A stretch of DNA of 64,000 nucleotides from Streptomyces aurantiacus (lineage in GTDB: Bacteria; Actinomycetota; Actinomycetes; Streptomycetales; Streptomycetaceae), in NCBI RefSeq assembly GCF_027107535.1, contig NZ_CP114283.1:8432001-8496000 (forward strand), read 5' to 3'. Positions 43,101 to 50,257 of this stretch are shown in pieces. The notes below the pieces were generated by a model. The model was not told where the DNA came from. It made no database searches and saw only the letters and a program-made list of their open reading frames with translations. The translations under genes and the position numbers were made by a program. Positions within the stretch are counted from its first letter, which is position 1. Each line of letters opens with the position of its first letter.

Positions 43101-43340
43101 GCCTCCCCGGGGGGCGTCGAGGTGGGCACCGCCGTCGCCTTGGAGGAGCTGTCCCAGCTGTCGCGCACCGGCCATCCGACCCGCGACGGAAAGCTGGACG
43201 ACTACATCGAGGCGTACCAGCTCCTCCTGGAACGGGGAGCGGACCTGGAGTCCGGCTGGCAGGCCTGGCGTCTGGGCATGGTCCCGAACCGCCATGCGCG
43301 GGAGGTCATGGGAGTGCCGGTACCGGCCGCGCGGACGTGA
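40137..43340 (+). CDS. STAND (NB-ARC-like) NTPase with membrane segment and TPR array
   Basis: A 1,067-residue signalling NTPase. Residues 1-70 are a charged helical head. Residues about 80-125 are hydrophobic, Ala/Gly/Val-rich, and probably one or two membrane helices. Residues about 210-500 are an NB-ARC-type domain: P-loop GAPGSGRST at 246-254 with Arg where Lys is usual, Walker B IVLDDAHD with Asp338-Asp339, and GLPLALRIAGSSLG. A winged-helix segment (LLRRLALAG to RYRLHDLVRAFAQARLLDEED) follows. The C-terminal 450 residues are TPRs with 40-residue spacing. STAND proteins act as switches in regulation or defence. ATG 40137 has AAAGGGGGA 5 or more bases upstream. There is no DNA-binding domain, unlike AfsR/SARP proteins. 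Confidence 0.85.
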   Translation: MRDSHRAEAERLLVRAVEEEVRRSGGRADASVLLSRARAALDSMARTAAEEYEAYTHALDEAEAGRLSFGQRYAREGAGTPLLVAAVAALTAVVADLALGTGAGAAVGAGAVVGVAGAATTVAKVTASHLPAASRRAGALGQPGGPEQLRLAWLTALEVRGIRPFFDQQRVYNAATGAKKGAPQLRRTDKSAAARRRSVLEQSFGQLPEPVGPFAGRRQELLRIAQWVHAARASTETRPTVVVLHGAPGSGRSTLAVRAAHELKDQFRGACVVDLRGDSREEPPLTTRDALLHLLNRLGAPREQLLFRERSSQDQQVRRLAELYHQHLTGLAVTIVLDDAHDVEQVCTLVPERSDSLVVVTARKPLDLPADLPAWVHQHAVEPLAAPGAEELLKACAQDDSAPYDAEASDEVRELCGGLPLALRIAGSSLGPRTSRRLATDLAAYGPVEPVERVLWLRYTDQSDTARRLLRRLALAGRASLGAAAAAALLSTDEPEATRHLEALSRAGLIDHVRGSRYRLHDLVRAFAQARLLDEEDPAERTAAQERLIVNYAELADSVIRLVDGKTSTRADQFGPHGFTSLDAALRWLDDESSFITAALRHAEGVNQAAVLNLLGALCDYCLLRGDLYRLGEISELTQSVDQGLLVRSVQWRTGIAARQLGELDKARTTLTSVVDLYFEAHHDAGAARALCSLGITLHHQGNLTEAAVKLQEALDLQASPDLAADRAWTMHALAAVERDRARLREALDLLTNALVLHREGESVHGEAWAHFQLGQLGLRMGDVPRAESELRSALDLYGRTRDARGEAWALTQLARARLVDGDPSSAVDGLRQAASRHRENEDSRGEAWTVYYLGQSLEETGSLDQAVRELERSRTMFSRIRDVYGLACARHHSARVTRDQRAAQTGSLRNSGFARQLLVDARADFQRIGVAHGEAWTCLELAVVDAGNARTQPALALCDEATALFASYGDRRGEDWARFLRCTLLPYASPGGVEVGTAVALEELSQLSRTGHPTRDGKLDDYIEAYQLLLERGADLESGWQAWRLGMVPNRHAREVMGVPVPAART
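42428..42690 (+). repeat. 40-codon TPR repeats with conserved GEAW box
   Basis: The box Gly-Glu-Ala-Trp recurs at exact 120-base intervals (about 42432, 42552, 42672) and again near 42940 and, degenerate, 43060. The underlying bases GCGAGGCCTGG are shared by the later copies. These are in-frame protein repeats. Confidence 0.75.
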
Positions 43341-43372
43341 GGACGGCGGGCCGCGCCGAGGGGGGCGCCGGT

Positions 43373-43405
43373 GGTCCGGTGATGCCTTCGGGGCATCACC
43401 GGACC
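43373..43405. terminator. Bidirectional terminator after STAND gene
   Basis: A perfect 14-bp stem (43373-43386 with 43392-43405) with a TTCGG loop between convergent genes. Confidence 0.85.
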
Positions 43406-43474
43406 AGGACACCGCCGTGCGCCGTCGCGGCGGGCTCACCGCCGCACGGGAGCCGGTCCGCCCGCGCCCGGGGC

Positions 43475-43726
43475 TCAGCCCTTGGCGGGCGAGGCCTTCC
43501 CCCCGGGGCCGGCCGTCGCCTTCTCGGAGGTCGCCGCCTCCGGGCCGGCGTCCTCCTCGAAGTCGACCTTGCCCATGTGCCGGCTCATGCTCTTCATCAG
43601 TCCCCACACCGCCAGGGCCATCACCGCGAAGACGATGAAGCCGAGGACACCGGGGGTGACCTTGTTCTCGTCGACCTCCTTGGCGAAGGGGACGAGGTGG
43701 TGCGTCAGTGCCAGGCTCGCGCTCAT
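43475..43726 (-). CDS. Small single-helix membrane protein downstream of mca
   Basis: An 83-residue protein with one central membrane helix (GVLGFIVFAVMALAVWGLM), then a basic face (KSMSRHMGKVDFEED) and an Ala/Gly-rich acidic tail. Its ATG (43726) lies one base after the mca stop, so it is co-translated with mca. An in-frame ATG at 43735 that overlaps mca is also possible. I know this arrangement as conserved next to mca in streptomycetes, but no function is established; by position it could anchor or modulate the thiol-detoxification enzyme. Confidence 0.7.
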   Translation of the reverse strand: MSASLALTHHLVPFAKEVDENKVTPGVLGFIVFAVMALAVWGLMKSMSRHMGKVDFEEDAGPEAATSEKATAGPGGKASPAKG

Positions 43727-43727
43727 G

Positions 43728-44609
43728 TCAGGCATTGTCGCGGATGCCTGCGAAGAGGTCGTCCTCGGGGAGGGAGGTATCGACGAGGGACTTGGCGAGC
43801 TCGTACTCCTCCGTCGGCCACACCTCCCGCTGGATCTCCATGGGGACGCGGAACCAGCCGCCGTCGGGGTCGATCTGCGTGGCGTGCGCGATGAGGGCCT
43901 TGTCGCGGATCTCGTAGAAGTCGGCGCACGGGACGTGCGTCGTCAGCGTGCGCTCGGTGCGCTCGAACTCGTCCCACCGCTTGAGCCAGTCCCCGTACGG
44001 CGACTCCAGCCCCCGGTCCAGCAGGGCCTGGTGCAGCGCCTCGGTGCGCGGGCGGTTGAAGCCCTGGTTGTAGTAGAGCTTCTGCGACTGGAAGGCCGGG
44101 CCGAACTCCGACTCCGGGTACTTCTCGGTGTCGGCCGCGCCCTCGAACGCCACCATCGAGATCTTGTGGGTCATGATGTGGTCCGGGTGCGGGTACCCGC
44201 CGTTCTCGTCGTAGGTGGTGATCACCTGCGGACGGAAGGCGCGGATCTTGCGGACCAGCTCGCCGGCGGCCTTGTCGACGTCCTCGAGGGCGAAGCACCC
44301 GTCGGGCAGTGGCGGCAGCGGGTCGCCCTCGGGCAGGCCCGAGTCCACGAAGCCGAGCCATTCCTGCTTGACCCCGAGAATCTCGCGGGCCTCGTCCATC
44401 TCCTTCTTGCGTACCTCGTGGATGTGCTCCTCGACGTACTTGTCCCCCTGAAGCTTGGGATTGAGGATGGAGCCGCGCTCCCCGCCCGTGCAGGTCACGA
44501 CCAGCACGTCCACCCCCTCGGACACGTACTTCGCCATGGTGGCCGCGCCCTTGGACGACTCGTCGTCGGGGTGGGCGTGAACGGCCATCAGTCGCAACTG
44601 ATCAGTCAA
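43728..44609 (-). CDS. mca: Mycothiol S-conjugate amidase
   Basis: A 293-residue zinc amidase of the LmbE/PIG-L fold. It cuts mycothiol S-conjugates of drugs and electrophiles into a mercapturic acid, which is exported, and GlcN-inositol, which is recycled. The zinc motif MAVHAHPDDESSKGAAT (first His, Asp-Asp) and the later His in YPHPDHIMTH are both visible, with the Mca-typical TGGERGSILNPKLQ. The length fits Mca and not MshB, which also differs in the C-terminal part. The start is TTG 44609: homologues begin MTDQLRLMAVHAHPDDE, and GAGG lies about 11 bases upstream. The presence of this gene is a marker for actinobacteria. Confidence 0.94.
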   Translation of the reverse strand: MTDQLRLMAVHAHPDDESSKGAATMAKYVSEGVDVLVVTCTGGERGSILNPKLQGDKYVEEHIHEVRKKEMDEAREILGVKQEWLGFVDSGLPEGDPLPPLPDGCFALEDVDKAAGELVRKIRAFRPQVITTYDENGGYPHPDHIMTHKISMVAFEGAADTEKYPESEFGPAFQSQKLYYNQGFNRPRTEALHQALLDRGLESPYGDWLKRWDEFERTERTLTTHVPCADFYEIRDKALIAHATQIDPDGGWFRVPMEIQREVWPTEEYELAKSLVDTSLPEDDLFAGIRDNA

Positions 44610-44719
44610 GACTCAATCCTCAGTAAGTCGGCGCCCCGATGTGAAACGGCGCAAATCCATAGGTGTCGCCCCGGGGGACGTCGGTGAGGGGCGGCGGTCG
44701 GGTGACGGGTGGGAGCTTC

Positions 44720-44725
44720 TATAGT
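44720..44725 (+). promoter_or_regulatory. -10 element upstream of DUF4307 gene
   Basis: TATAGT (44720-44725) is a near-consensus -10 in otherwise GC-rich DNA, 65 bases before the ATG at 44791. No matching -35 is obvious. Confidence 0.4.
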
Positions 44726-44790
44726 GACCGAATCGGCGGGTGAAAAATTCCGGGCCCCGGCCCCGCGCACCCGCTCCGGAGAGGACGATC

Positions 44791-45183
44791 ATGAGCACGG
44801 TGCAGCTGCCCGAGGGCCGGTACGGCCGCTCCGCGGACGAGCGCGCCGACCGCAGGCTCAGGATCATCGGTTCCGTGCTCGGGGTGGCACTGCTCTCCCT
44901 GATCGGCTATTTCGCCTTCCACTACGTGGGCGGTAACAAGATCAGCGCCGAGGTCATCAGTTTCGACACCTCCGGCAGCGCCGTGAAGGTGCATCTGGAA
45001 GTCCGCAAGGATTCGGGTGTGACGGGTTACTGCACGATCCGCTCGCAGGCCGAGGACGGCGCCGAGGTGGGCCGCGCGGACTTCCGTTTCGACCAGGACT
45101 CGAACCGCGTCGACAAGGTCCTCACGCTCCGCACGACGGCCCCCGGCACGACCGCGGAACTCCTCGGCTGTCACGCGGACTGA
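44791..45183 (+). CDS. DUF4307 single-pass membrane protein
   Basis: A 130-residue protein with a short basic cytoplasmic head (GRYGRSADERADRRLR), one membrane helix (IIGSVLGVALLSLIGYFAFHYV) and an exported domain of about 85 residues. That domain has a beta pattern and a Cys pair (GYCTIRS, LLGCHAD). This is the DUF4307 family, found in actinobacteria and often near mca and greA; its role is unknown. The ATG 44791 start is supported by GGAGAGG 6-7 bases upstream, against an in-frame ATG at 44740. Confidence 0.85.
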   Translation: MSTVQLPEGRYGRSADERADRRLRIIGSVLGVALLSLIGYFAFHYVGGNKISAEVISFDTSGSAVKVHLEVRKDSGVTGYCTIRSQAEDGAEVGRADFRFDQDSNRVDKVLTLRTTAPGTTAELLGCHAD

Positions 45184-45343
45184 CCGCGGGAGGGGCGCGG
45201 GTCCGGCCCCGCCGGACGGTGGCGTCCGCGTCTACCCGGGACTACGTACGACACTGACGGATGTCACCCCCGGCACCTGGCCACTGACCTGCGTCGACGT
45301 AATTCTGATGGCTTATGTCCTCCCCCTTCGGGTCGTGAATTGT

Positions 45344-45384
45344 TAGGCTCGTGGTTTCGCCCACCCGAGAAGGAACATTCTTCT
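45344..45384 (+). promoter_or_regulatory. greA leader: -10 candidate and inverted repeat
   Basis: TAGGCT (45344-45349) could be the -10. It is followed by the inverted repeat AGAAG-N7-CTTCT (45368-45384) in a leader of about 75 bases. This may be a protein site or a small hairpin. Confidence 0.35.
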
Positions 45385-45429
45385 GGGTAGGGCGATGCTT
45401 TGTATTCCCAGTACCTACGAGGAGCACCT

Positions 45430-45927
45430 GTGACCCAGACCAGCGAGAACGTCACCTGGCTTACCCAGGAGGCGTACAACCAGCTCAAGGCCGAGCTGGA
45501 TCACCTGTCTGGTCCTGCGCGCACGGAGATCGCAGCCAAGATCGCGGCCGCGCGCGAGGAGGGCGATCTGCGGGAGAACGGCGGGTACCACGCGGCCAAG
45601 GAGGAGCAGGGCAAGCAGGAACTCCGGGTGCGCCAGCTGACCCAGCTCCTGGAGAACGCGAAGGTGGGCGAGGCCCCGGCGGCCGATGGCGCGGTGGCGC
45701 CCGGCATGGTCGTGACCATCGCCTTCGACGGCGACAAGGACGACACGCTCACGTTCCTGCTCGCCTCGCGCGAGTACGCGAGCTCGGACATCGAGACGTA
45801 CTCGCCGCAGTCCCCCCTGGGCTCCGGTGTGAACGGCAAGCGGATCGGCGAGGAGGCGGAGTACGAGCTGCCCAACGGCAAGCTCGCCTCGGTGAAGGTC
45901 CTCGAAGCCAAGCCGTACGCCGCCTAG
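45430..45927 (+). CDS. greA: Transcription elongation factor GreA
   Basis: A 165-residue factor that enters the secondary channel of RNA polymerase and stimulates cleavage of backtracked RNA. The N-terminal coiled coil carries the acidic tip motif EEGDLRENGGYHAAKEEQ, with Asp and Glu that coordinate the catalytic magnesium. The C-terminal FKBP-like domain ends PLGSGVNGKRIGEEAEYELPNGKLASVKVLEAKPY. GTG 45430 has GAGGAG 6 bases upstream. It stands as a single gene ended by a strong hairpin. Confidence 0.95.
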   Translation: MTQTSENVTWLTQEAYNQLKAELDHLSGPARTEIAAKIAAAREEGDLRENGGYHAAKEEQGKQELRVRQLTQLLENAKVGEAPAADGAVAPGMVVTIAFDGDKDDTLTFLLASREYASSDIETYSPQSPLGSGVNGKRIGEEAEYELPNGKLASVKVLEAKPYAA

Positions 45928-45949
45928 GCCCGCCCCGCACGTCGTCCCG

Positions 45950-45985
45950 GCGAAGCCCCCGGCGCCCGCGCGCCGGGGGCTTCGC
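45950..45985. terminator. Bidirectional terminator between greA and ABC permease
   Basis: A perfect 16-bp stem (45950-45965 with 45970-45985) with a 4-base loop, between convergent genes. Confidence 0.87.
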
Positions 45986-45991
45986 CGTGCG

Positions 45992-46837
45992 TCACGCCGA
46001 CGCCGAGCGGTACTTCCGCACCGCCAGCGTCCGGAAGAGGACGATGATCAGGATGGAGTAGATCAGCGAGGCCCAGACCGGATGCTGCATGGGCCAGGCG
46101 TCCGACGGCGAGACGCCCGGGTTGCCGAACAGCACACGGCAGGCCTGGACCGTGGCGCTGAAGGGGTTCCAGTCGGCGACATGCTGCAGCCAGGGCGTCA
46201 TCCGGCTGGAGTCCACGAACGCGTTCGAGACGAACGTGACGGGGAAGAGCCAGATCAGCCCGCCGGAGGTGGCCGCCTCCGGGGTGCGGACGGACAGGCC
46301 GATGAGCGCGCCGACCCAGGTGAAGGCGTATCCGAGCAGGAGCAGCAGGCCGAATGCGCCGAGCACCTCACCGATGCTGGTGTGCGTACGCCAGCCGACC
46401 AGCAGGGCCACGACGGCCAGCACGAACAGCGTGAGCGCCGTCTGTACGAGGTCGGCGAGCGTGCGGCCGGTCAGCACCGCGCCGCGTGCCATCGGCAGGG
46501 AGCGGAAGCGGTCGATGAGGCCCTTGTGCATGTCGTCGGCGATGCCCGCCCCGGCGCCGGCGGTGGCGAAGGTGACGGTCTGCGCGAAGATGCCGGCCAT
46601 CAGGAACTCGCGGTAGGTGGACGATTCGGTGCTGCCTCCGATGTTCATGGAGCCGCCGAACACGTACGAGAACATCACCACGAACATGATGGGTTGAATC
46701 AGCCCAAAAATTACCATTTCTGGAATTCTGGACATTCTGATCAGATTTCGTTTGGCCACGACCAGGGAGTCGCGGACGGACTGACCGAGGGAGCCTCCCG
46801 GGGCCACGGTCCGCACGGCATCGCTGACGGCGCTCAC
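45992..46837 (-). CDS. ABC-2 type permease (DrrB-like exporter subunit)
   Basis: A 281-residue membrane subunit with six hydrophobic helices of the ABC-2/DrrB family. It pairs with the ATPase encoded just upstream to export a drug or lipid-like compound. Typical segments are MVIFGLIQPIMFVVMFSYVFG, the amphipathic DDMHKGLIDRFRSLPMARGAVLTGR (DrrB signature) and GLIWLFPVTFVSNAFV. GTG 46837 overlaps the ATPase stop (GTGA). Codons 28-51 are AT-rich and use many codons that are rare in Streptomyces (AAA, AAT, AGA, ATT, GTA, TTT, CAA), quite unlike the rest of the gene. Confidence 0.92.
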   Translation of the reverse strand: MSAVSDAVRTVAPGGSLGQSVRDSLVVAKRNLIRMSRIPEMVIFGLIQPIMFVVMFSYVFGGSMNIGGSTESSTYREFLMAGIFAQTVTFATAGAGAGIADDMHKGLIDRFRSLPMARGAVLTGRTLADLVQTALTLFVLAVVALLVGWRTHTSIGEVLGAFGLLLLLGYAFTWVGALIGLSVRTPEAATSGGLIWLFPVTFVSNAFVDSSRMTPWLQHVADWNPFSATVQACRVLFGNPGVSPSDAWPMQHPVWASLIYSILIIVLFRTLAVRKYRSASA

Positions 46838-47847
46838 TTGGCGGCCTCCTTCTTGCGCTTGTGACCCTTGGTGTCTTCGACGGTGTCGCCGTTGTCCTCG
46901 GCCTTCTCCTCGGCGAGGTGGCCCGTCAGTGACAGGAACACGTCGTCGAGGGTGGGGCGGCGCAGGCCGATGTCGTCGATCTCGATACCGCGGGCGTCCA
47001 GCTCGCGGATGACCTCGGCGAGCAGCTTCGCGCCGCCGGAGACGGGCACGGTGAGCCGGCGGGTGTGGTCCTCGACGGTGGTCTCCCCCTTGCCGAAGCC
47101 CCGCAGGACCTCGGTGGCGGTCCCGATGTGCTCGCGGTCGTGCACCACGACCTCCACCCGCTCGCCGCCGGTACGGGCCTTGAGCTGGTCGGAGGTGCCG
47201 CGGGCGATGACCCGGCCGTGGTCGACCACGCAGATGTCGTGCGCGAGGTGGTCGGCCTCTTCGAGGTACTGGGTGGTCAGCAGCAGCGTCGTACCGCCCG
47301 AGACCAGCTGCTTGATGACCTCCCACAGCTGCTGGCGGTTGCGCGGGTCGAGGCCGGTCGTCGGCTCGTCCATGAACATGACCGGAGGCGAGACGACGAG
47401 CGCCGCCGCGAGGTCGAGCCGGCGGCGCATACCGCCGGAGTACGTCTTCGCCGGCCTGTCGGCGGCGTCCGTGAGGTTGAACTGCTCCAGCAGCTCGACC
47501 GCGCGGACCTTCGCCTGCTTCGCCCGCATCTGGTAGAGCTGACCGACCATGTGGAGGTTCTCGCGGCCGGTCAGGTACTCGTCGACCGCGGCGAACTGGC
47601 CGGACAGGCCGATCGAGCGCCGCACCTCGTTCGGATGTTTGAGCACGTCGATGCCCGCGACGACCGCCCTGCCGCGGTCGGGCCGGAGCAGCGTGGTGAG
47701 ACAGCGGACCGTGGTGGTCTTGCCCGCGCCGTTCGGCCCGAGCAGGCCCAGGACCGTGCCCTCCGGGACATCGAGATCGACGCCGTCGAGGGCCTTCACG
47801 TCGCCGAAGGTCTTCACCAGGCCTTCGGCGTAGATGGCGCCAGGCAT
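46834..47847 (-). CDS. ABC transporter ATPase (DrrA-like)
   Basis: A 337-residue ATPase. Motifs are Walker A GPNGAGKTTT, the Q-loop region around LSGQFAAVDEYLTGRENL, signature YSGGMRRRLDLAAAL, Walker B PPVMFMDEPTTGLD and the switch in LTTQYLEEAD, where the usual His is a Gln, as in DrrA-type exporters. A C-terminal domain of about 90 residues with a basic tail (KGHKRKKEAAK) follows. ATG 47847 has GGAG 6 bases before it. The operon is preceded by an 18-base perfect palindrome (47968-47985), which suggests a repressor encoded elsewhere. Confidence 0.94.
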   Translation of the reverse strand: MPGAIYAEGLVKTFGDVKALDGVDLDVPEGTVLGLLGPNGAGKTTTVRCLTTLLRPDRGRAVVAGIDVLKHPNEVRRSIGLSGQFAAVDEYLTGRENLHMVGQLYQMRAKQAKVRAVELLEQFNLTDAADRPAKTYSGGMRRRLDLAAALVVSPPVMFMDEPTTGLDPRNRQQLWEVIKQLVSGGTTLLLTTQYLEEADHLAHDICVVDHGRVIARGTSDQLKARTGGERVEVVVHDREHIGTATEVLRGFGKGETTVEDHTRRLTVPVSGGAKLLAEVIRELDARGIEIDDIGLRRPTLDDVFLSLTGHLAEEKAEDNGDTVEDTKGHKRKKEAAK

Positions 47848-47967
47848 GTGAGTCTCCCAAGGGGTTGGGGGTCCAGCGGAAAGTGATTAGTTTTGCCCTG
47901 CCCTGCCTCGCACGGCGAGCGAATATCCGGCGCACCCCGGGCAGTCCAGTGACGAGGGACACACCAT

Positions 47968-47985
47968 AACGCGATGTATCGCGTT
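47968..47985. promoter_or_regulatory. 18-bp palindromic operator of the ABC exporter
   Basis: AACGCGAT-GT-ATCGCGTT is a perfect inverted repeat about 120 bases upstream of the ATPase start. No TetR, PadR or MarR gene is adjacent on that side, so the regulator is unlinked. Confidence 0.65.
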
Positions 47986-48037
47986 TCCTCAAGCGGTTTT
48001 CCGTACCCGCTCCTCCGCCCGGATGCCGTCCGGTCCC

Positions 48038-48057
48038 GGCGGCCGCACGCGGCCGCC
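48038..48057 (-). terminator. Hairpin after ilvA
   Basis: GGCGGCC (48038-48044) pairs with GGCCGCC (48051-48057) around a 6-base loop, a few bases past the ilvA stop. Confidence 0.5.
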
Positions 48058-48062
48058 CGACC

Positions 48063-49292
48063 TCAGCCGATGACCGTGTAACCCGCCTGGCGCAGCGCCG
48101 CGTTCACATCGGCGCAGTGCTCCGGACCCTTCGTCTCCAGGTGCAGCTCGACCTCCACCTCCGTGAGCCCGAGCCGCGGATCGGTCCGTACGTGGCTCAC
48201 GTCGAGGACGTTAGCGTCCACCACTGACAACACCCCGAGAAGTGTGGCCAGGGCGCCTGGCCGGTCCGTCAGCCGCAGCGTCACCGCGAGGTAGCGGCCG
48301 CCCGCGGCCATGCCGTGACGCAGGATGCGCTGCATCAGCAGCGGGTCCACGTTGCCGCCGGACAGCAGCGCGACGACCGGGCCCTCGTAGGCGTCCGGCT
48401 CGCTCATGATCGCCGCGACGGGGCTCGCGCCCGCCGGCTCGACGACGAGCTTGGCCCGCTCCAGGCAGAGCAGCAGCGCACTGGACAGCGCGTCCTCGGA
48501 GACCGTACGGACCTCGTCCACCAGATCCTCGACGATCCGGAACGGCACGTCCCCGGGCCGCCCCACCTTGATCCCGTCGGCCATCGTCGCCGGGTTCTCG
48601 ACCGACAGCGGGCGCCCGGCCGCCAGCGAGGGCGGGTAGGCGGCGGCGCCCGCCGCCTGCACGCCCACGATCCGCACGTCCGGCCGCAGGGCCTTCACCG
48701 CGACGGCGATGCCCGCGGCGAGCCCGCCGCCGCCGATCCCGACGACGATCGTGCGCACCTCGGGGCACTGCTCCAGGATCTCCAGGCCGACCGTGCCCTG
48801 CCCGGCGATGATGTCGGGGTGGTCGAAGGGGTGGATGAAGACGGCGCCCGTCTCGGCCGCGTACTCCTGCGCGGCGGCCAGCGTCTCGTCCACGACCGTG
48901 CCGTGCGTGCGCACCTCGGCGCCGTAGTGCCGGGTCGCCGCGACCTTCGGCAGCGGGGCGCCGCTGGGCATGAACACCGTGGAGCGCACACCGAGCAGCG
49001 AGGAGGCCAGGGCGACGCCCTGCGCGTGGTTCCCGGCGCTGGCCGCGACCACCCCGGCGGCCCGCTCCTCGGGAAGGAGTCCGGCGATCCGCACGTACGC
49101 GCCGCGCAGTTTGAACGAACCGGTGCGCTGGAGGTTCTCGCACTTGAAGTGGACAGGGGCCCCGACCAGACCGGACAGGTGCCTGCTGCCCTCCATGGCG
49201 GTCACCCGCGCCACGCCCGTGAGCATCTTCTGGGCGCCGCGTACGTCGTCGAGGGTCACCAGCGGCAAGGAGTCAGCCGTGCGGTAGCTCAT
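48063..49292 (-). CDS. ilvA: Threonine ammonia-lyase with ACT domain
   Basis: A 409-residue fold-type II PLP enzyme that deaminates threonine to 2-oxobutanoate for isoleucine synthesis. The PLP Lys is in TGSFKLRGAY, the glycine loop in GIGGGGLAAGI, and ASAGNHAQGVA is the substrate loop. The C-terminal 75 residues (GRYLAVTLRLTDRPGALATLLGVLS to TVIG) are a single ACT domain, the short TdcB/IlvA form typical of actinobacteria and firmicutes. I chose ATG 49292; an in-frame GTG at 49298 would add two residues. It is transcribed away from the marR-type gene. Confidence 0.92.
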   Translation of the reverse strand: MSYRTADSLPLVTLDDVRGAQKMLTGVARVTAMEGSRHLSGLVGAPVHFKCENLQRTGSFKLRGAYVRIAGLLPEERAAGVVAASAGNHAQGVALASSLLGVRSTVFMPSGAPLPKVAATRHYGAEVRTHGTVVDETLAAAQEYAAETGAVFIHPFDHPDIIAGQGTVGLEILEQCPEVRTIVVGIGGGGLAAGIAVAVKALRPDVRIVGVQAAGAAAYPPSLAAGRPLSVENPATMADGIKVGRPGDVPFRIVEDLVDEVRTVSEDALSSALLLCLERAKLVVEPAGASPVAAIMSEPDAYEGPVVALLSGGNVDPLLMQRILRHGMAAGGRYLAVTLRLTDRPGALATLLGVLSVVDANVLDVSHVRTDPRLGLTEVEVELHLETKGPEHCADVNAALRQAGYTVIG

Positions 49293-49436
49293 GACCACCA
49301 GTCTCGCAGTTCACACCGCGCGACATCGGTCGTGACCAACGTCCGAGACCGGTTTGCTCAGCGCCGGTACGGCCCGCCCCCCGTCCGCGTACTCTGTCCC
49401 CCAACCCAGCCCCACGCATGAATAGAGCCCCCGGCC

Positions 49437-49955
49437 ATGCCCACAACACCTGAAATGTCGATGGACATGACGACCGTCGGTGACACCGGTCTTCTGGAAA
49501 CGCTGCAGCACGAGGTCGCGGTGTTCGCCCGCCGTGCCGAACAGACCCGGCTCGGCGGGGTCGGGCAGGTGCGCAACTCCATGGACCGCGCCGCGTATCT
49601 GCTGCTCAACCGCCTCGACAAGGAGGGGCCCATGGGCGTCAAGGCACTCGCCGCGAGCATGGGCATCGACTCGTCGACGGTCACCCGGCAGGTGGCCCCG
49701 CTGGTCGACACCGGGCTCGTCAAGCGCACCTCCCACCCGGAGGACGGGCGTGCCGTGGTGCTCCAGCTGTCGCCGCGCGGCCTGTCCCGCCTGGAGGAAG
49801 TGCGGTCCTCAAGACGTCAGTTGATGGCCGAACTGACCCAGGAGTGGGCACCCGAGGAGCGCGAGGCCTTCTGCACGCTGCTCACCCGCTTCAACACCGC
49901 GCTCTCCACCCGGATGGCCGCGTCGCCGTCCGTGGAGGCCCCGGCCCCTTCCTGA
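49437..49955 (+). CDS. MarR-family transcriptional regulator
   Basis: A 172-residue regulator with a MarR winged helix (RAAYLLLNRLDKEGPMGVKALAASMGIDSSTVTRQVAPLVDTGLVKRTSHPEDGRAVVLQLSPRG) and flanking dimer helices. MarR proteins usually control export or oxidative-stress genes and respond to phenolic or oxidising compounds. It is divergent from ilvA. No palindrome I would trust stands in the 144-base gap. The start ATG 49437 has a weak ribosome site. Confidence 0.9.
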   Translation: MPTTPEMSMDMTTVGDTGLLETLQHEVAVFARRAEQTRLGGVGQVRNSMDRAAYLLLNRLDKEGPMGVKALAASMGIDSSTVTRQVAPLVDTGLVKRTSHPEDGRAVVLQLSPRGLSRLEEVRSSRRQLMAELTQEWAPEEREAFCTLLTRFNTALSTRMAASPSVEAPAPS

Positions 49956-50257
49956 CCGGCCCGCCGCGCGGTGCCCCGCCCGCGACCGCGCCCGCCCAGC
50001 CGTCCGGTTCCGGCGCCCCGCCTCGGCGCCCGGCTACGGCTCGGGCCACTCGAACGGCGCCACTGCGTGCTCGTGCCGCGCCGTCCCGGCGGATTCCTCG
50101 GTGCCTTCCCTCCTCGTCCCGTGCCGTCGCACGCCGTCTCGTACCGGCCTCTTGACCCGGGGCCCACGCCTGGCCTCATATGAGACCGGGTCCTGTCGTA
50201 CGCGGCTGTCCTCGGCGTACGCATCCAGGGCCCGGTTCCCCACCGTCGGGAGGCACG
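49956..50257. other. Intergenic region between marR-type and sigma-like genes
   Basis: A 302-base gap. It contains a possible hairpin (GGCGCC at 50012-50017 with 50025-50030) and the ribosome site GGGAGG (50248-50253) of the next gene. Nothing else is clear. Confidence 0.35.

Noticed and set aside
40083..43607. A minus-strand open frame of more than 1,100 codons opposite the STAND gene
   Set aside because: It is the antisense shadow of a convincing gene with clear motifs; composition is typical of antisense Streptomyces frames.
44791..45183. DUF4307 protein considered as an anti-sigma factor
   Set aside because: One helix and an outside domain only; no cytoplasmic anti-sigma domain and no sigma gene adjacent.
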